A model generated the notes under the pieces. That model did no database searches. It was not told where the DNA came from and saw only the letters and a list, made by a program, of their open reading frames with translations. From the NCBI GenBank assembly GCA_944383885.1, contig CALWRF010000002.1, positions 1 through 45,265 on the forward strand: a DNA stretch of 45,265 nucleotides. The letters run 5' to 3'. This stretch comes from an uncultured Clostridia bacterium (GTDB taxonomy: Bacteria > Bacillota > Clostridia > Lachnospirales > Anaerotignaceae). This document shows positions 33,515-42,805 of the stretch, piece after piece. How positions within the stretch are numbered: the first letter of the stretch is position 1; every line of letters begins with the position of its first letter. The position numbers and the translations under genes are program-made.

Positions 33515-34162
33515 ATGAGTTTTTCTACAATGCTGATGCAGCTTAGTTCAGGCATGGTTAAAACCACAGGTATTTTTTTCTGGACTATTATTTTATCCCT
33601 TCCTCTTGGACTTTTTGTTTCTTTTGGCAGAATGTCCAAAAACCCTGTTTTAAAGAATATAGTTAAAATTTACATATCGCTTATGCGCGGTACGCCGCTT
33701 ATGCTTCAGCTTATGATGGTTTATTACTTTCCGTATCTGCTTTTCGGCATGAATATAAGGACATTCCGTTTTCCGGCTATTATAATCGGCTTTACAATTA
33801 ACTATGCTGCGTATTTTGCTGAAATTTTCCGCTCTGGCATAGAGTCAATGCCTGTAGGTCAGTATGAGGCTGCTAAACTTTTAGGCTACAGCAAAAGCCA
33901 GACATTTATTAAAATTATACTGCCTCAGGTCATAAAGCGCATACTGCCGTCTATTACTAATGAAGTAATAACACTTGTTAAAGACACGTCTTTAGCTTTT
34001 TCGCTTGCGTACATGGAAATGTTTACAGTGGCAAAGCAGATAGTGGCAAAAGACGCTACGTTTACGCCGTTTATAGTAGCGGCTGTATTCTATTACGTGT
34101 TTAATTTTGTTGTGGCTTTTGTTATGGAGCACTTTGAAAAGAAATTAAGCTATTACAGGTAA
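33515..34162 (+). CDS. Amino-acid ABC transporter permease
   Basis: 215-residue inner-membrane permease of the HisMQ type with about five helices. The EAA loop, which docks the ATPase, reads EAAKLLGYSKSQTFIKIILP (about 124-143). The N-terminal TTGIFFWTIILSLPLG helix is typical. The ATG at 33515 is preferred because AAAGGAG lies 8 bases upstream and family members start close to this point; an upstream extension would run into the terminator hairpin. The ATPase gene begins 12 bases after the stop, confirming an operon. It probably homodimerises, as no second permease gene is present. Confidence 0.93.
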   Translation: MSFSTMLMQLSSGMVKTTGIFFWTIILSLPLGLFVSFGRMSKNPVLKNIVKIYISLMRGTPLMLQLMMVYYFPYLLFGMNIRTFRFPAIIIGFTINYAAYFAEIFRSGIESMPVGQYEAAKLLGYSKSQTFIKIILPQVIKRILPSITNEVITLVKDTSLAFSLAYMEMFTVAKQIVAKDATFTPFIVAAVFYYVFNFVVAFVMEHFEKKLSYYR

Positions 34163-34174
34163 GGAGGGATATAA

Positions 34175-34939
34175 ATGAACATACTTGAAATGAACCACAT
34201 ACATAAAAGTTTTGGCAGTTTGGAAGTTATTAAAGATATATCCCTAAGCGTTGCCGAAGGCGAGATACTTTCCATTATAGGTCCTTCCGGCTCCGGCAAA
34301 TCAACTATTTTAAGGTGCGCCACTATGCTTGAAACAATAAACGGCGGCGAAATAATATACATGGGTGAAAAAGCCGCGTATACCGACAGCAGCGGCAGCG
34401 TGATTTATGCCAAAGGCGATAAGGCTAAAAAAATAAATTCTAATTTCGGTCTTGTTTTCCAGAGCTTTAATCTTTTTCCTCATTATTCGGTAATGAAAAA
34501 TATAACAGACGCGCCTATCCATGTGCAGAAACGCAATAAAACAGATGTATTTAATCAGGCAAGGGAGCTTTTGGAAAAAATGGGGCTTTTGGATAAGGCA
34601 GATTATTACCCTTGCCAGCTTTCAGGCGGTCAGCAGCAGAGGGTGTCTATTGCAAGAGCGCTGTGCATGAACCCTAAAATACTGTTTTTTGACGAGCCTA
34701 CAAGCGCTCTTGACCCGGAGCTTACACTTGAGATACTTAAAGTTATAAGGGACTTGGCAAAAGAACACATGACAATGGTTATTGTAACCCATGAAATGAA
34801 CTTTGCAAAGGAAGTGTCAAACCGTATTATATTTATGGAAAACGGCGTTATTGTGGAAGAAACAACACCGGATAAAATGTTTAATTCCAACAACGAGAGG
34901 ACAAAGGCGTTTTTAGGCAAGTACCACAATATGGGCTGA
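34175..34939 (+). CDS. Amino-acid ABC transporter ATP-binding protein
   Basis: 254-residue ATPase of the polar-amino-acid transporter class (GlnQ/HisP-like). Walker A is GPSGSGKST (36-44), the Q-loop is FQSFNLFPH (about 95-103), the signature is LSGGQQQR (about 149-156), Walker B is [13 protein letters not shown] (about 169-181), and the H-loop is VTHEM. Between Walker A and the Q-loop it carries an extra loop of about 20 residues (65-85) compared with GlnQ. AAGGAGGG precedes the ATG. It completes the receptor-permease-ATPase operon. Confidence 0.94.
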   Translation: MNILEMNHIHKSFGSLEVIKDISLSVAEGEILSIIGPSGSGKSTILRCATMLETINGGEIIYMGEKAAYTDSSGSVIYAKGDKAKKINSNFGLVFQSFNLFPHYSVMKNITDAPIHVQKRNKTDVFNQARELLEKMGLLDKADYYPCQLSGGQQQRVSIARALCMNPKILFFDEPTSALDPELTLEILKVIRDLAKEHMTMVIVTHEMNFAKEVSNRIIFMENGVIVEETTPDKMFNSNNERTKAFLGKYHNMG

Positions 34940-34995
34940 CACGGTTTTTGGCATAATAAGAAGTTTTTTCATTTATTATATTTTGAAATTGGTTA

Positions 34996-35024
34996 TTGAC
35001 TTTTCAATAATGCGATGATACAAT
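34996..35024 (+). promoter_or_regulatory. SigA promoter of the trpXYZ-like operon
   Basis: -35 TTGACT (34996-35001), 17-base spacer, -10 TACAAT (35019-35024). Transcription should start near 35031, just ahead of the T-box RNA. Confidence 0.8.
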
Positions 35025-35030
35025 GTAAAA

Positions 35031-35335
35031 AATCGTTAAAACCTGTGACGAAGAAGAGTAGGCTTATAAGGAATTTCAAAGAGAGCCGCCGGCGGTGGAA
35101 TGGCGGTATTTTCCGTAAGTGCGAATGGACTTTAGAGGGCAGGACGAAAAGAAGCGTTAAGTGTTTTCGGCAATGTTTCTTAGTAGTGCCTGACGGGTGT
35201 TTCCGAACCCGTTACCAAAGGGAAATGTATGAAAGTACATTAAAGCGGCCGTTGCGCAATTTGAGTGGTACCGCGATTATAATTATTTTTGAATTATAAC
35301 CGTCTCAAACAATTAGTTTGAGGCGGTTTTTTGTA
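35031..35335 (+). promoter_or_regulatory. T-box riboswitch, predicted tryptophan-specific
   Basis: A tRNA-sensing leader that stops transcription unless uncharged tRNA binds. Stem I base CCTG/CAGG encloses the GAAGAGTAG element and the AAAGAGAGCC region. The specifier-loop 3' strand reads GCGAATGGAC, giving codon TGG (35126-35128) followed by A. The canonical T-box TGGTACCGCG lies at 35266-35275, with an upstream GCGG to form the antiterminator. The terminator CCGTCTCAAAC / GTTTGAGGCGG (35300-35326) is followed by six T. An extra hairpin TTATAATT/AATTATAA (35277-35299) sits between them. The downstream genes are a trpXYZ-like importer, consistent with Trp sensing. Confidence 0.93.
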
Positions 35336-35387
35336 TTTTAAACAAAAATAAGAAGGTATTTTTTATTTCACAAGGAGAGTGGATATT

Positions 35388-36464
35388 ATGAAAAAAAGAA
35401 TTTTATCAGCAGTATTTGCATCAGTTTTAGCTTTATCAATGGTTGGCTGTTCTTCATCAGGTTCATCATCAGCTTCAGCGTCTGCCTCAGGAACGGCTTC
35501 AGCTTCAGCCTCAGGCGAAACAGCATCTACAGGTATTGAGGAAGGTAAAACATATACAATAGGCATTTCACAGTTTGCTGAGCACGGCTCCCTTGATAAC
35601 TGCCGTGAGGGCTTTTTAAAGGGTCTTGCGGAAGAAGGCTTTGTTGAGGGCGAAAACCTTGAAGTTTTATACGAAAATGCGCAGGCAGACACAGGCACAG
35701 CCGGTCAGATAGCTACAAACTTTGTATCAAAAGATGTTGATATGATTTGTGCCATTGCTACAGTTTCAGCCACAAGCGCGTACAACGCGGCTATGAAAAC
35801 AGACATTCCTGTAATTTACACAGCTATTACAGACCCTGTAGCGGCAGGTCTTGCAAGTGAGGACGGAACGCCTGTAGGCAATGTAACAGGCACAAGCGAT
35901 AAGCTCCCTGTTGAAGCCCAGCTTCAGATGATTAGGGAAATCCTTCCTGACGCCAAAACAATAGGCATTCTTTATACAACAAGCGAAGTAAACTCAGAAT
36001 CAGCCATAGCTGAATATGAGTCGCTTGTTGATAAATACGGCTTTACGCTTGAAACAGTGGGAATTAACACAACAGCAGATATTCCTCTTGCCATGGACAA
36101 CATTTTAACTAAAGTTGACTGCATTACAAACCTTACAGACAACACAGTTGTTCAGGGTCTTGCAACAGAAATCTCAAAGGCTACAGACGCCGGGATACCG
36201 GTATTCGGTTCAGAAATAGAGCAGGTTAAAAAAGGCTGCCTTGCGGCAGAAGGTCTTGAGTTTGTAAGCCTTGGCGAGCAGACAGGCAGAATGGCTGCTA
36301 AAGTTTTAAAAGGCGAGGCAAAGGCTTCAGATATGAAATTTGAAACAATCAGCGAATGCGGTTTATACTTAAATACAGCAGCTGCTGATAAGCTTGGTAT
36401 AACAATAGATGACGAATACGCTTCAACAGCTGTTGAAACATTTGACACAATAGCTGAGGAGTAA
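35388..36464 (+). CDS. trpX: TrpX-like ABC transporter substrate-binding lipoprotein
   Basis: 358-residue receptor of the PF04392 family (periplasmic-binding fold type I), the family of the predicted tryptophan/tyrosine transporter TrpXYZ. The lipobox cysteine is C21 (LSMVGC). A Ser/Ala linker (22-47) follows, then TIGISQFAEHGSLDN (about 57-71) and the TAITDPVAAGL (about 141-151) and GNVTGTSD (about 159-166) family motifs. The ATG at 35388 is chosen, with AAGGAGAG 8 bases upstream; a GTG nine bases earlier sits in that site. It contains no tryptophan residue. It is controlled by the Trp T-box just upstream. Confidence 0.88.
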   Translation: MKKRILSAVFASVLALSMVGCSSSGSSSASASASGTASASASGETASTGIEEGKTYTIGISQFAEHGSLDNCREGFLKGLAEEGFVEGENLEVLYENAQADTGTAGQIATNFVSKDVDMICAIATVSATSAYNAAMKTDIPVIYTAITDPVAAGLASEDGTPVGNVTGTSDKLPVEAQLQMIREILPDAKTIGILYTTSEVNSESAIAEYESLVDKYGFTLETVGINTTADIPLAMDNILTKVDCITNLTDNTVVQGLATEISKATDAGIPVFGSEIEQVKKGCLAAEGLEFVSLGEQTGRMAAKVLKGEAKASDMKFETISECGLYLNTAAADKLGITIDDEYASTAVETFDTIAEE

Positions 36465-36494
36465 TACGGTTTTAATTGAAAGGGGCAGTACAAA

Positions 36495-37379
36495 ATGGGA
36501 ATACTCATAGGAGTGCTTGAACAGGGCTTTATATACGGTATTATGGCTCTGGGTGTTTATATAACATATAAAATATTGGATTTTCCGGACCTTACAACCG
36601 ACGGAAGCTTCCCTTCCGGAGCGGCTGTTACGGCGGTGCTTCTTACAAACGGAGTAAACCCACTTATTACACTTGTTGTTTCATTTGCCGTAGGAATGAT
36701 TATAGGCGCTTTAACAGGCATTATACATGTTAAGTTTAAAGTAAGGGACCTTTTAAGCGGTATTATAATGATGACTGCCCTTTACAGTATTAACCTTAGG
36801 ATAGCCGGGAAGGCAAATGTTCCGCTTTTCAGCCAGCAGACAGTATTTGACAACGGGTTTTTAAGCTCTGTATTTCCGGAAAATCTGGCTTCTTACCAAA
36901 CTGTTGTAATTGCTTTTATACTTACTGTTATAGCAAAGCTTCTTTTAGACGCTTACCTTAAAACAAAAAGCGGTTTCCTTTTAAGAGCCGTAGGCAACAA
37001 TGAAACGCTTGTTACAAGCCTTGCAAAAGATGTAGGTCTTGTTAAAATCGTAGGTCTTGCCATAGCCAACGGACTTATATCATTAAGCGGCTCCATAATG
37101 TGCCAGCAGCAAAGGTTTTTCGATGTTTCAATGGGTACAGGTACAGTTGTTATAGGTCTTGCCAGTGTTATAATAGGGACAAACGTGTTTAAAAATGTGT
37201 CTATTATAAAAGCTACAACGGCGGTAATAGCGGGTTCTGTTGTATATAAAGGCTGTGTAGCTCTTGCCATAGCGGCAGGACTCAGCGCTACGGATATGAA
37301 GCTTATAACAGCAGCGTTATTCCTTATAATACTTATTGTTACAATGGACAGGAAAAAGAAGGTGAAGAAGAATGCTTGA
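36495..37379 (+). CDS. trpY: TrpY-like ABC transporter permease
   Basis: 294-residue membrane protein of the BPD_transp_2 (branched-chain/uncharacterised uptake) permease family, with about eight helices. It starts GVLEQGFIYGIMALGVYITY. The segment FPDLTTDGSFPSGAAV (about 30-45) is characteristic of permeases paired with PF04392 receptors. AAAGGGG precedes the ATG. The ATPase gene overlaps its end by 8 bases, implying translational coupling. It also contains no tryptophan, unusual for a membrane protein of this size, in line with expression during Trp starvation. Confidence 0.88.
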   Translation: MGILIGVLEQGFIYGIMALGVYITYKILDFPDLTTDGSFPSGAAVTAVLLTNGVNPLITLVVSFAVGMIIGALTGIIHVKFKVRDLLSGIIMMTALYSINLRIAGKANVPLFSQQTVFDNGFLSSVFPENLASYQTVVIAFILTVIAKLLLDAYLKTKSGFLLRAVGNNETLVTSLAKDVGLVKIVGLAIANGLISLSGSIMCQQQRFFDVSMGTGTVVIGLASVIIGTNVFKNVSIIKATTAVIAGSVVYKGCVALAIAAGLSATDMKLITAALFLIILIVTMDRKKKVKKNA

Positions 37380-38145
37380 GCTTAAAAATATTGATAAATA
37401 CTATAATATAGGCACTATAAACGAAATGTGTCTTTTTAACGGCTTTAACTTAACTGTGGGCGACGGGGATTTTGTATCTGTTGTAGGCTCCAACGGCTCA
37501 GGCAAAACTTCTATGCTTAACATAATATGCGGCAGCATACATGTAGACGGCGGCAATGTAATTATAAACGGCGAGGATATAACAAATAAAAAGGAATACA
37601 TCAGATATAACGACATAGGCAGGGTTTACCAGAACCCGGCTATGGGCACCTGCCCTGATATGACTATACTTGAAAACATGGCTATAGCCGACAACAAGAA
37701 AAAAAGTTATGGTTTAAGCATGGGTATTAATAAAAGCCGAATTAATTTTTATAAAGAACAGCTTAAAAGCCTTAACCTTGGTCTTGAAGATAAGCTGCAT
37801 GTTAAAGTCGGCGCTCTCTCAGGCGGTCAAAGGCAGGCGATGGCACTTTTAATGGCTACAATGACGGATATTAAGTTCCTTATACTTGATGAGCATACAG
37901 CGGCTCTTGACCCTAAAACAGCGGATATAATAATGGAGCTTACAGATAAAGTAGTAAAAGAAAAACATCTTACAACTCTTATGGTAACCCATAACCTGAG
38001 ATACGCTGTGGAATACGGAAACCGCCTTATAATGATGCACAAAGGTCAAATAGTAATTGACAAATCCGGCGAGGATAAAAATAATACAGGAGTAAACGAT
38101 ATACTTGATGTGTTTAACGAAATAAGCATTGAGTGCGGAAATTAA
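37372..38145 (+). CDS. trpZ: TrpZ-like ABC transporter ATP-binding protein
   Basis: 257-residue ATPase. Walker A is GSNGSGKTS (39-47), the signature is LSGGQRQAM (about 144-152), and Walker B is FLILDEHTAALDP, with histidine instead of the usual proline after D-E, as in ATPases serving PF04392-type receptors. The H-loop is VTHNL. GAAGAAG precedes the ATG inside the end of trpY. It contains no tryptophan. It is the last gene of the T-box operon, followed by a strong terminator. Confidence 0.9.
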   Translation: MLELKNIDKYYNIGTINEMCLFNGFNLTVGDGDFVSVVGSNGSGKTSMLNIICGSIHVDGGNVIINGEDITNKKEYIRYNDIGRVYQNPAMGTCPDMTILENMAIADNKKKSYGLSMGINKSRINFYKEQLKSLNLGLEDKLHVKVGALSGGQRQAMALLMATMTDIKFLILDEHTAALDPKTADIIMELTDKVVKEKHLTTLMVTHNLRYAVEYGNRLIMMHKGQIVIDKSGEDKNNTGVNDILDVFNEISIECGN

Positions 38146-38152
38146 AAATACA

Positions 38153-38186
38153 ACAGCCTGTTAAGCTATTTAACAGGCTGTTTTTG
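38153..38186 (+). terminator. Terminator after the trpXYZ-like operon
   Basis: ACAGCCTGTTAA (38153-38164) pairs with TTAACAGGCTGT (38170-38181), followed by TTTT. Confidence 0.92.
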
Positions 38187-38211
38187 AATTGTTTTATATA
38201 ATATTTAATAA

Positions 38212-38255
38212 AATAACTGCCGCATGTAATTAAAATCATACGGCAGTTATTTTTG
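38212..38255. terminator. Bidirectional terminator before the convergent coiled-coil gene
   Basis: AATAACTGCCG pairs with CGGCAGTTATT (38241-38251), with an inner CATG/CAT match. T-rich flanks on both strands suit termination of the minus-strand MMPL operon. Confidence 0.8.
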
Positions 38256-38273
38256 CTGTTTTATTGTTTTATG

Positions 38274-40436
38274 TTACGAAAAGAAGCTTTTTATTAAGCC
38301 TATTATCTTTCTGAAAACACTTACTATCCTTGTAAAAGGAGTGCCGGCTATACCTGAATCCTCGTTTACATCCGGCGCCTCATCATCGTCGTCGGCTGTT
38401 ATTTCTTCCGTTCTCAGTATTACCTGTACACTCTCTGGAGCGCTGTTTTTATCTGACGTAAACGAAACAGTCGGAAGAGATGAGTCTAATTTAAGCAGGT
38501 TATTATCTTCGCCTGTGTATTCGTCCCATTTGCTGTCGGCTAAGTCTTTAATAGTGTCTTTTGCGTTTTTTATTACGCCAGTTTGTGAAAGCCCGGTTAT
38601 TGACTCAGCAAGAACATCAATAAGCCCGTTTATGGCTGCCTGTGTTCCATCATTAAGGCTTTCGCCTGATGTTTTAAGCATATCCTCAAGTTTGGTTAAA
38701 AAACTGTGAAGTGATGAAAGGCTTGTATTGGCTTTTTCAACAGCGGCTTTGCTGTCGGTTATAAGAGATTGGACATCTGATTTGTATTTGTTGGCTGTTT
38801 CAACAGAAGCATTAACGGCGTTAAGTGTTTCATCGGCTTTATTGGCAGCATCGGATATAATTTCGGTTATCTCTTTTGAGTTTTCGATTATGCTGTGATA
38901 ATCGTCACTGTGGGAGTATACGTTGTCTACTGCGTTTTGGCATAGCTTTGAAAGCTCGGATATATCGTTTACAAGCTGGTCAATATCAATTCCTGAGTCT
39001 TCGCCGGATAAAACTCCGCAAAGATTGCCTACATTTCGGCTTAAAGCGCTTAAATCAGACGACAGATACTGTATAGAGTATAATGTTGCCCATATACCGC
39101 CGGAGTTAACATCGCCTTCAGTTGAAAAAGCTTCCATAAGGGCGTTTGATATGTACTGCACATTTCCGTCGCTGGAAAGATAATCAAGCCTGTCGCCTAA
39201 TGCGTTTCCAGCATATTCAATACCTTTTAAATATGCCTTTAAATCTTCTGATTGTGATGAGAATGTATCAAGATTATCCGAAAGAGATGAAAGCACCTCG
39301 TTCCATTTGTCTTTGTCCTCATCGGCTGTAGTTATAAGCTCGTTTATGGCGTCTAAATTTTCATCAACAGCCTGAGCTGTGTCTTTAATGTCATTTAATG
39401 TACCGGAAAAATTTTGCAGTGAATCGTTAAGGCTGTTTAAATCATCATTAATGTCGTTTACAGCGTTCTGAGCGTTTTCAAAATGCGCGCTGTACGGCTC
39501 AAGGGCTTTATTAAGCTCCTGAATGTCGTTTAAAGCTGTGTCTGCTTCTTCATAAACACCGCCCTTTGACTCATTTATTATATTGCGTGCTTCATCAAGC
39601 TTTTTAAGTCCGTCAGATGTATTTTGAAGACCGCTCTGCATGGAGTCTAAAGTGTCTAATATAACATCAAGGCTGTCGCTTATGTCGTCGGCTGAATCCT
39701 CAATATCGTTTTTGGCGTCGCGCAAATCTGTTATTTTATCCATCTGGCTCATTGTAGCCGGCTGCATCATAAGTATAATGCCTGAAAACTCAAAATCATT
39801 GGAGCCTATTGAAATTTGAAAGTGTCCTTCTTCGCCCGGCAGGCAGAAAAACATTATTGTTTTAAGGCTTCCAACTGTTGCCGTCTGGCTTCCCGGCGCT
39901 TCAACACTCAGCACTTTATCCATGTCAACAACGCAGGCAGCTTCAAGAAGAAAGTTGTTTTTATAGTAATCAACAGCGTTTTCATTTGGCAGAGCGTCTA
40001 TGTTTATTTCTATAAGACCGCTTGAGCCGGAAAGCTCCTCGGCTTTATACGGCACTCCGTTTAATTTATAGCTTACATCAAAATCCCACGGCAAAGGTGA
40101 AACAAGCTCCGGGTCTTTGCCCTCAAAATAAAATCTTGATGGTATTTGGGCGCTTTGTGAAAAATCGAATAATATGCTGTCGTCATTTTCCTGCGCATTT
40201 GTATAGTCGGTCATGTTTACTACTTGGCTGTATTTTCCATAGTCCGTAATCTGGGTATTGCTGTTTAAGCCATAGCTTTTAACTATACTGCTTTTTATGG
40301 CTTTGCCGTAGCTGTCAAGATTTACATATAATGTTTCATCATAAGTAACCTGCGGCTGCGCTGCTGATGTTTCTATTAACATAACAGACGAAAGCAGAAG
40401 TGCCATGCAGGCTGCTGTTTTTATTTTATGCCTCAT
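38274..40436 (-). CDS. Secreted coiled-coil protein, predicted MMPL exporter partner
   Basis: 720 residues. A signal peptide (about 1-26, ending SAA) precedes a beta-rich N-terminal domain (about 27-225). A very long helical, coiled-coil-prone region (about 235-640) follows, with repeated D-x-L-D-x-L and heptad Leu/Ile/Ala patterns, like the YhgE/Pip or heptad-repeat extracytoplasmic proteins. The tail has an acidic segment (DDDDEAPDVNEDS, near 685) and an amphipathic C-terminal helix that could touch the membrane. AAGGAGA precedes the ATG. It lies 16 bases after the MMPL gene in the same operon, so it probably forms the extracytoplasmic part of that exporter (inference). Confidence 0.75.
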   Translation of the reverse strand: MRHKIKTAACMALLLSSVMLIETSAAQPQVTYDETLYVNLDSYGKAIKSSIVKSYGLNSNTQITDYGKYSQVVNMTDYTNAQENDDSILFDFSQSAQIPSRFYFEGKDPELVSPLPWDFDVSYKLNGVPYKAEELSGSSGLIEINIDALPNENAVDYYKNNFLLEAACVVDMDKVLSVEAPGSQTATVGSLKTIMFFCLPGEEGHFQISIGSNDFEFSGIILMMQPATMSQMDKITDLRDAKNDIEDSADDISDSLDVILDTLDSMQSGLQNTSDGLKKLDEARNIINESKGGVYEEADTALNDIQELNKALEPYSAHFENAQNAVNDINDDLNSLNDSLQNFSGTLNDIKDTAQAVDENLDAINELITTADEDKDKWNEVLSSLSDNLDTFSSQSEDLKAYLKGIEYAGNALGDRLDYLSSDGNVQYISNALMEAFSTEGDVNSGGIWATLYSIQYLSSDLSALSRNVGNLCGVLSGEDSGIDIDQLVNDISELSKLCQNAVDNVYSHSDDYHSIIENSKEITEIISDAANKADETLNAVNASVETANKYKSDVQSLITDSKAAVEKANTSLSSLHSFLTKLEDMLKTSGESLNDGTQAAINGLIDVLAESITGLSQTGVIKNAKDTIKDLADSKWDEYTGEDNNLLKLDSSLPTVSFTSDKNSAPESVQVILRTEEITADDDDEAPDVNEDSGIAGTPFTRIVSVFRKIIGLIKSFFS

Positions 40437-40452
40437 ATTTATCTATCTCCTT

Positions 40453-42630
40453 TTATGCCTGCGGCACGCCGGCACTGTTCTGATTACTGTTTTTGCTGTT
40501 TTTAAGCGCTGCTTTGCGCTGTTTTTTCTCTTCACTGCGTTTTATCTGTTTAATTATTGTTTTGTCGAAGGTTGATAAAAGCGCCGGAAGAAGTATAAGC
40601 ACAAGGGACATGCTTAAAAGGGCGCCCCTTCCTACCATGTGACCTACCTGTGATATGGAGCGTATTGAGCTTGTAAAATATATTATATATCCTACAACAG
40701 TAAGTATTGAAGCCGACGTCAGTATCGATAAGGCGCTTTTTGATATAGCCTTAACGGCGGCTTCTTTTTTATCCGGGTACTGCTGGCGCATTAAAAGGTA
40801 GTTGTTTGTCATTAATATAGAATAGTCAACAGTAGCGCCTAACTGTATGCAGCCTATTATAATATAGCCTATATAAATTACGTTTTCGCCGGCTATGTAT
40901 GGTATTGCCATATTTATAAATGTTGCCAGCTCTATAGGTATTAATATAAGTATTGGTATGAATATTGATTTGAATGTAATCATTACAACTACCGCAACGC
41001 CTATTAACGAAACCAGCGATACACGGTCGTAATCAACAGTAAGTATGTCGCGTATATCCATAGCAGTAGGCGTAAGACCTATTACGTATGAGTTTTCAGG
41101 GTAATAGCGTTTTACTGTTTCGGATATAGTATTGCTGCAGGCAAAAGAATAGTCGCTTTCCTCGCTGTTTTTCATTGATATTATAATTCTTGAGTAATCA
41201 TCGGTCTTAAACTGCTCTGTAAGCTTATCCGGCAGAAAATCCTGCGGTATTCCCTTTGGCAGCGTGCCTGAAAGCGAAAGGGCATAGTTTACAAAGCCTA
41301 AGTCGTCAATGGCGTCTGTAAGGTTCCTTTCCTGAACAATGGAGCCTGTAGGCACTATTGCAAGTATTATATTGGACTTTCCAAACTCACGTTCTATTTC
41401 CCTCGCGTCATCATATACTTTTGTTCCGGGACCGGCTCCCTGCGCTTCGTCGCCGAACTTAAATTTGTTCATTGACTGGGCTGTATAGCATGGTATTACT
41501 AAAAGGGCGCACAGTATAAGCACAGGCAGATGTATTTTATATAAAGCTGAGCTGAATTTATTAAAAGACGGTACAAATGATTTGTGGCTGAACTTATCAA
41601 TTAAAGGCATAAAACGTATTATTAGCGACGGCATAAGGAATATAACCGTTAAAAGTGAGCATACAACGCCTTTTGAAAGAACAAAACCCATATCGCTTCC
41701 TATATGAAACCGCATTAAAGCCATTACTATAAAGCCTACTATTGTTGTGGCTCCGCTGGAGGATATAGACGAAAACGCTTCTCTTAAAGCTGCTTCCATA
41801 GCCGGCTTTTTTTCCATTCCGGCTGCTGTGTAAAACTTAAATGTATGCAGCAGGAATATGGAGTAGTCCATTGAAACAGCTAATTGCAGTATTGCCGATA
41901 TGGAGAAAGTGAAAAACGATATTTCGCCGAATATTATGTTTGTGCCCATATTTATTATAATGGCTATGCCCATAACAAATATAAAAAGCACAGGCTCAAA
42001 CCATGATTCAGTAGTAAATGCGAGTATTGCAAATGTAACTATAAGAGCCAGTATAATGGCAACTGTAAGCTCTTTAACAACTGATTCCTGTCTTTCTTTG
42101 TTGGCAACGGCGCTTCCTGAATAGCAGGCGTTATCCCCGCATATATCGTAAATTTTATCAACAGCCTCACGGGTTTTCTGGTCATAGCTTCCTTCTTCAA
42201 AAATTATATCCATAACGGCATTGTTGTCTTTATAAAATGAATTGCCTTTTCCCATCAGGCTGTTAAATGTATCAAGAGATGACTCAATGAAAGATTCAGA
42301 CATATATGCCTGTGTAACACTGTCGGGACCTATTACTATTGATACGCCGTCAATATCGGATATTTGTTCCCTTATTTTCTTAGCTTCCTGAACAGTAACA
42401 TCTTTAACCATTATTCTGGCAAGTCCGGGGTAGCCGAATTCGTCTTCCATAACATCAAGAGCCTGTTTTGTAGGCGCAAAATCCGGCAGGTATGTGCTTA
42501 AATCGTAGTTTGTGCCAACAAACGGGTAGCATATAACGCTTATAAATACTGCTATAATAAATATTTTTTCTATTAAACCGCATTTTGTTACTATTAAGTT
42601 AATTAAGCTGTCAAGGTTTATGTTTTTCAT
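40453..42630 (-). CDS. MMPL/RND-family exporter
   Basis: 725-residue membrane transporter with the duplicated MMPL layout: TM1 (about 22-42), a large extracytoplasmic domain (45-185), six helices (about 190-375), a second extracytoplasmic domain (about 395-530) and six helices (about 535-690). The conserved proton-relay-type motifs are AVSMDYSIFLLH in helix 4 and GATVDYSILMTNN in the second half. Family members export lipids, peptides or drugs using proton flux. CGGAG precedes the ATG. It forms an operon with the coiled-coil protein. A divergent TetR gene lies 175 bases away, suggesting ligand-induced expression. Confidence 0.9.
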   Translation of the reverse strand: MKNINLDSLINLIVTKCGLIEKIFIIAVFISVICYPFVGTNYDLSTYLPDFAPTKQALDVMEDEFGYPGLARIMVKDVTVQEAKKIREQISDIDGVSIVIGPDSVTQAYMSESFIESSLDTFNSLMGKGNSFYKDNNAVMDIIFEEGSYDQKTREAVDKIYDICGDNACYSGSAVANKERQESVVKELTVAIILALIVTFAILAFTTESWFEPVLFIFVMGIAIIINMGTNIIFGEISFFTFSISAILQLAVSMDYSIFLLHTFKFYTAAGMEKKPAMEAALREAFSSISSSGATTIVGFIVMALMRFHIGSDMGFVLSKGVVCSLLTVIFLMPSLIIRFMPLIDKFSHKSFVPSFNKFSSALYKIHLPVLILCALLVIPCYTAQSMNKFKFGDEAQGAGPGTKVYDDAREIEREFGKSNIILAIVPTGSIVQERNLTDAIDDLGFVNYALSLSGTLPKGIPQDFLPDKLTEQFKTDDYSRIIISMKNSEESDYSFACSNTISETVKRYYPENSYVIGLTPTAMDIRDILTVDYDRVSLVSLIGVAVVVMITFKSIFIPILILIPIELATFINMAIPYIAGENVIYIGYIIIGCIQLGATVDYSILMTNNYLLMRQQYPDKKEAAVKAISKSALSILTSASILTVVGYIIYFTSSIRSISQVGHMVGRGALLSMSLVLILLPALLSTFDKTIIKQIKRSEEKKQRKAALKNSKNSNQNSAGVPQA

Positions 42631-42677
42631 CGCTGTCTCCGTTATTCAACATTAAATTGATTTTTAAACTTATTTGT

Positions 42678-42706
42678 ATTATAATTCATAGTGTTGATAT
42701 ATACAA
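42678..42706 (-). promoter_or_regulatory. Promoter of the MMPL operon
   Basis: On the minus strand, TTGTAT (42706-42701), 17-base spacer, TATAAT (42683-42678). It lies 48 bases upstream of the MMPL start. Confidence 0.65.
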
Positions 42707-42735
42707 TAATCAGATTTATTTTTTAAGTTTATTAA

Positions 42736-42763
42736 TTGACACTGTTTTATGCTAATTAATAAT
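42736..42763 (+). promoter_or_regulatory. Promoter of the TetR gene
   Basis: TTGACA (42736-42741), 16-base spacer, AATAAT (42758-42763). It is divergent from the MMPL promoter about 30 bases away. AGTGT at 42689-42693 and ACACT at 42738-42742 form a loose inverted pair that could be TetR half-sites. Confidence 0.5.
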
Positions 42764-42805
42764 AATAAACATAATGTTGATTATTATTTATTGTGGGGTG
42801 TTTTT

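Noticed and set aside
35015..35299. 94-codon open frame over the T-box leader
   Set aside because: It coincides with the conserved T-box RNA elements and lacks a ribosome site, so it is non-coding.
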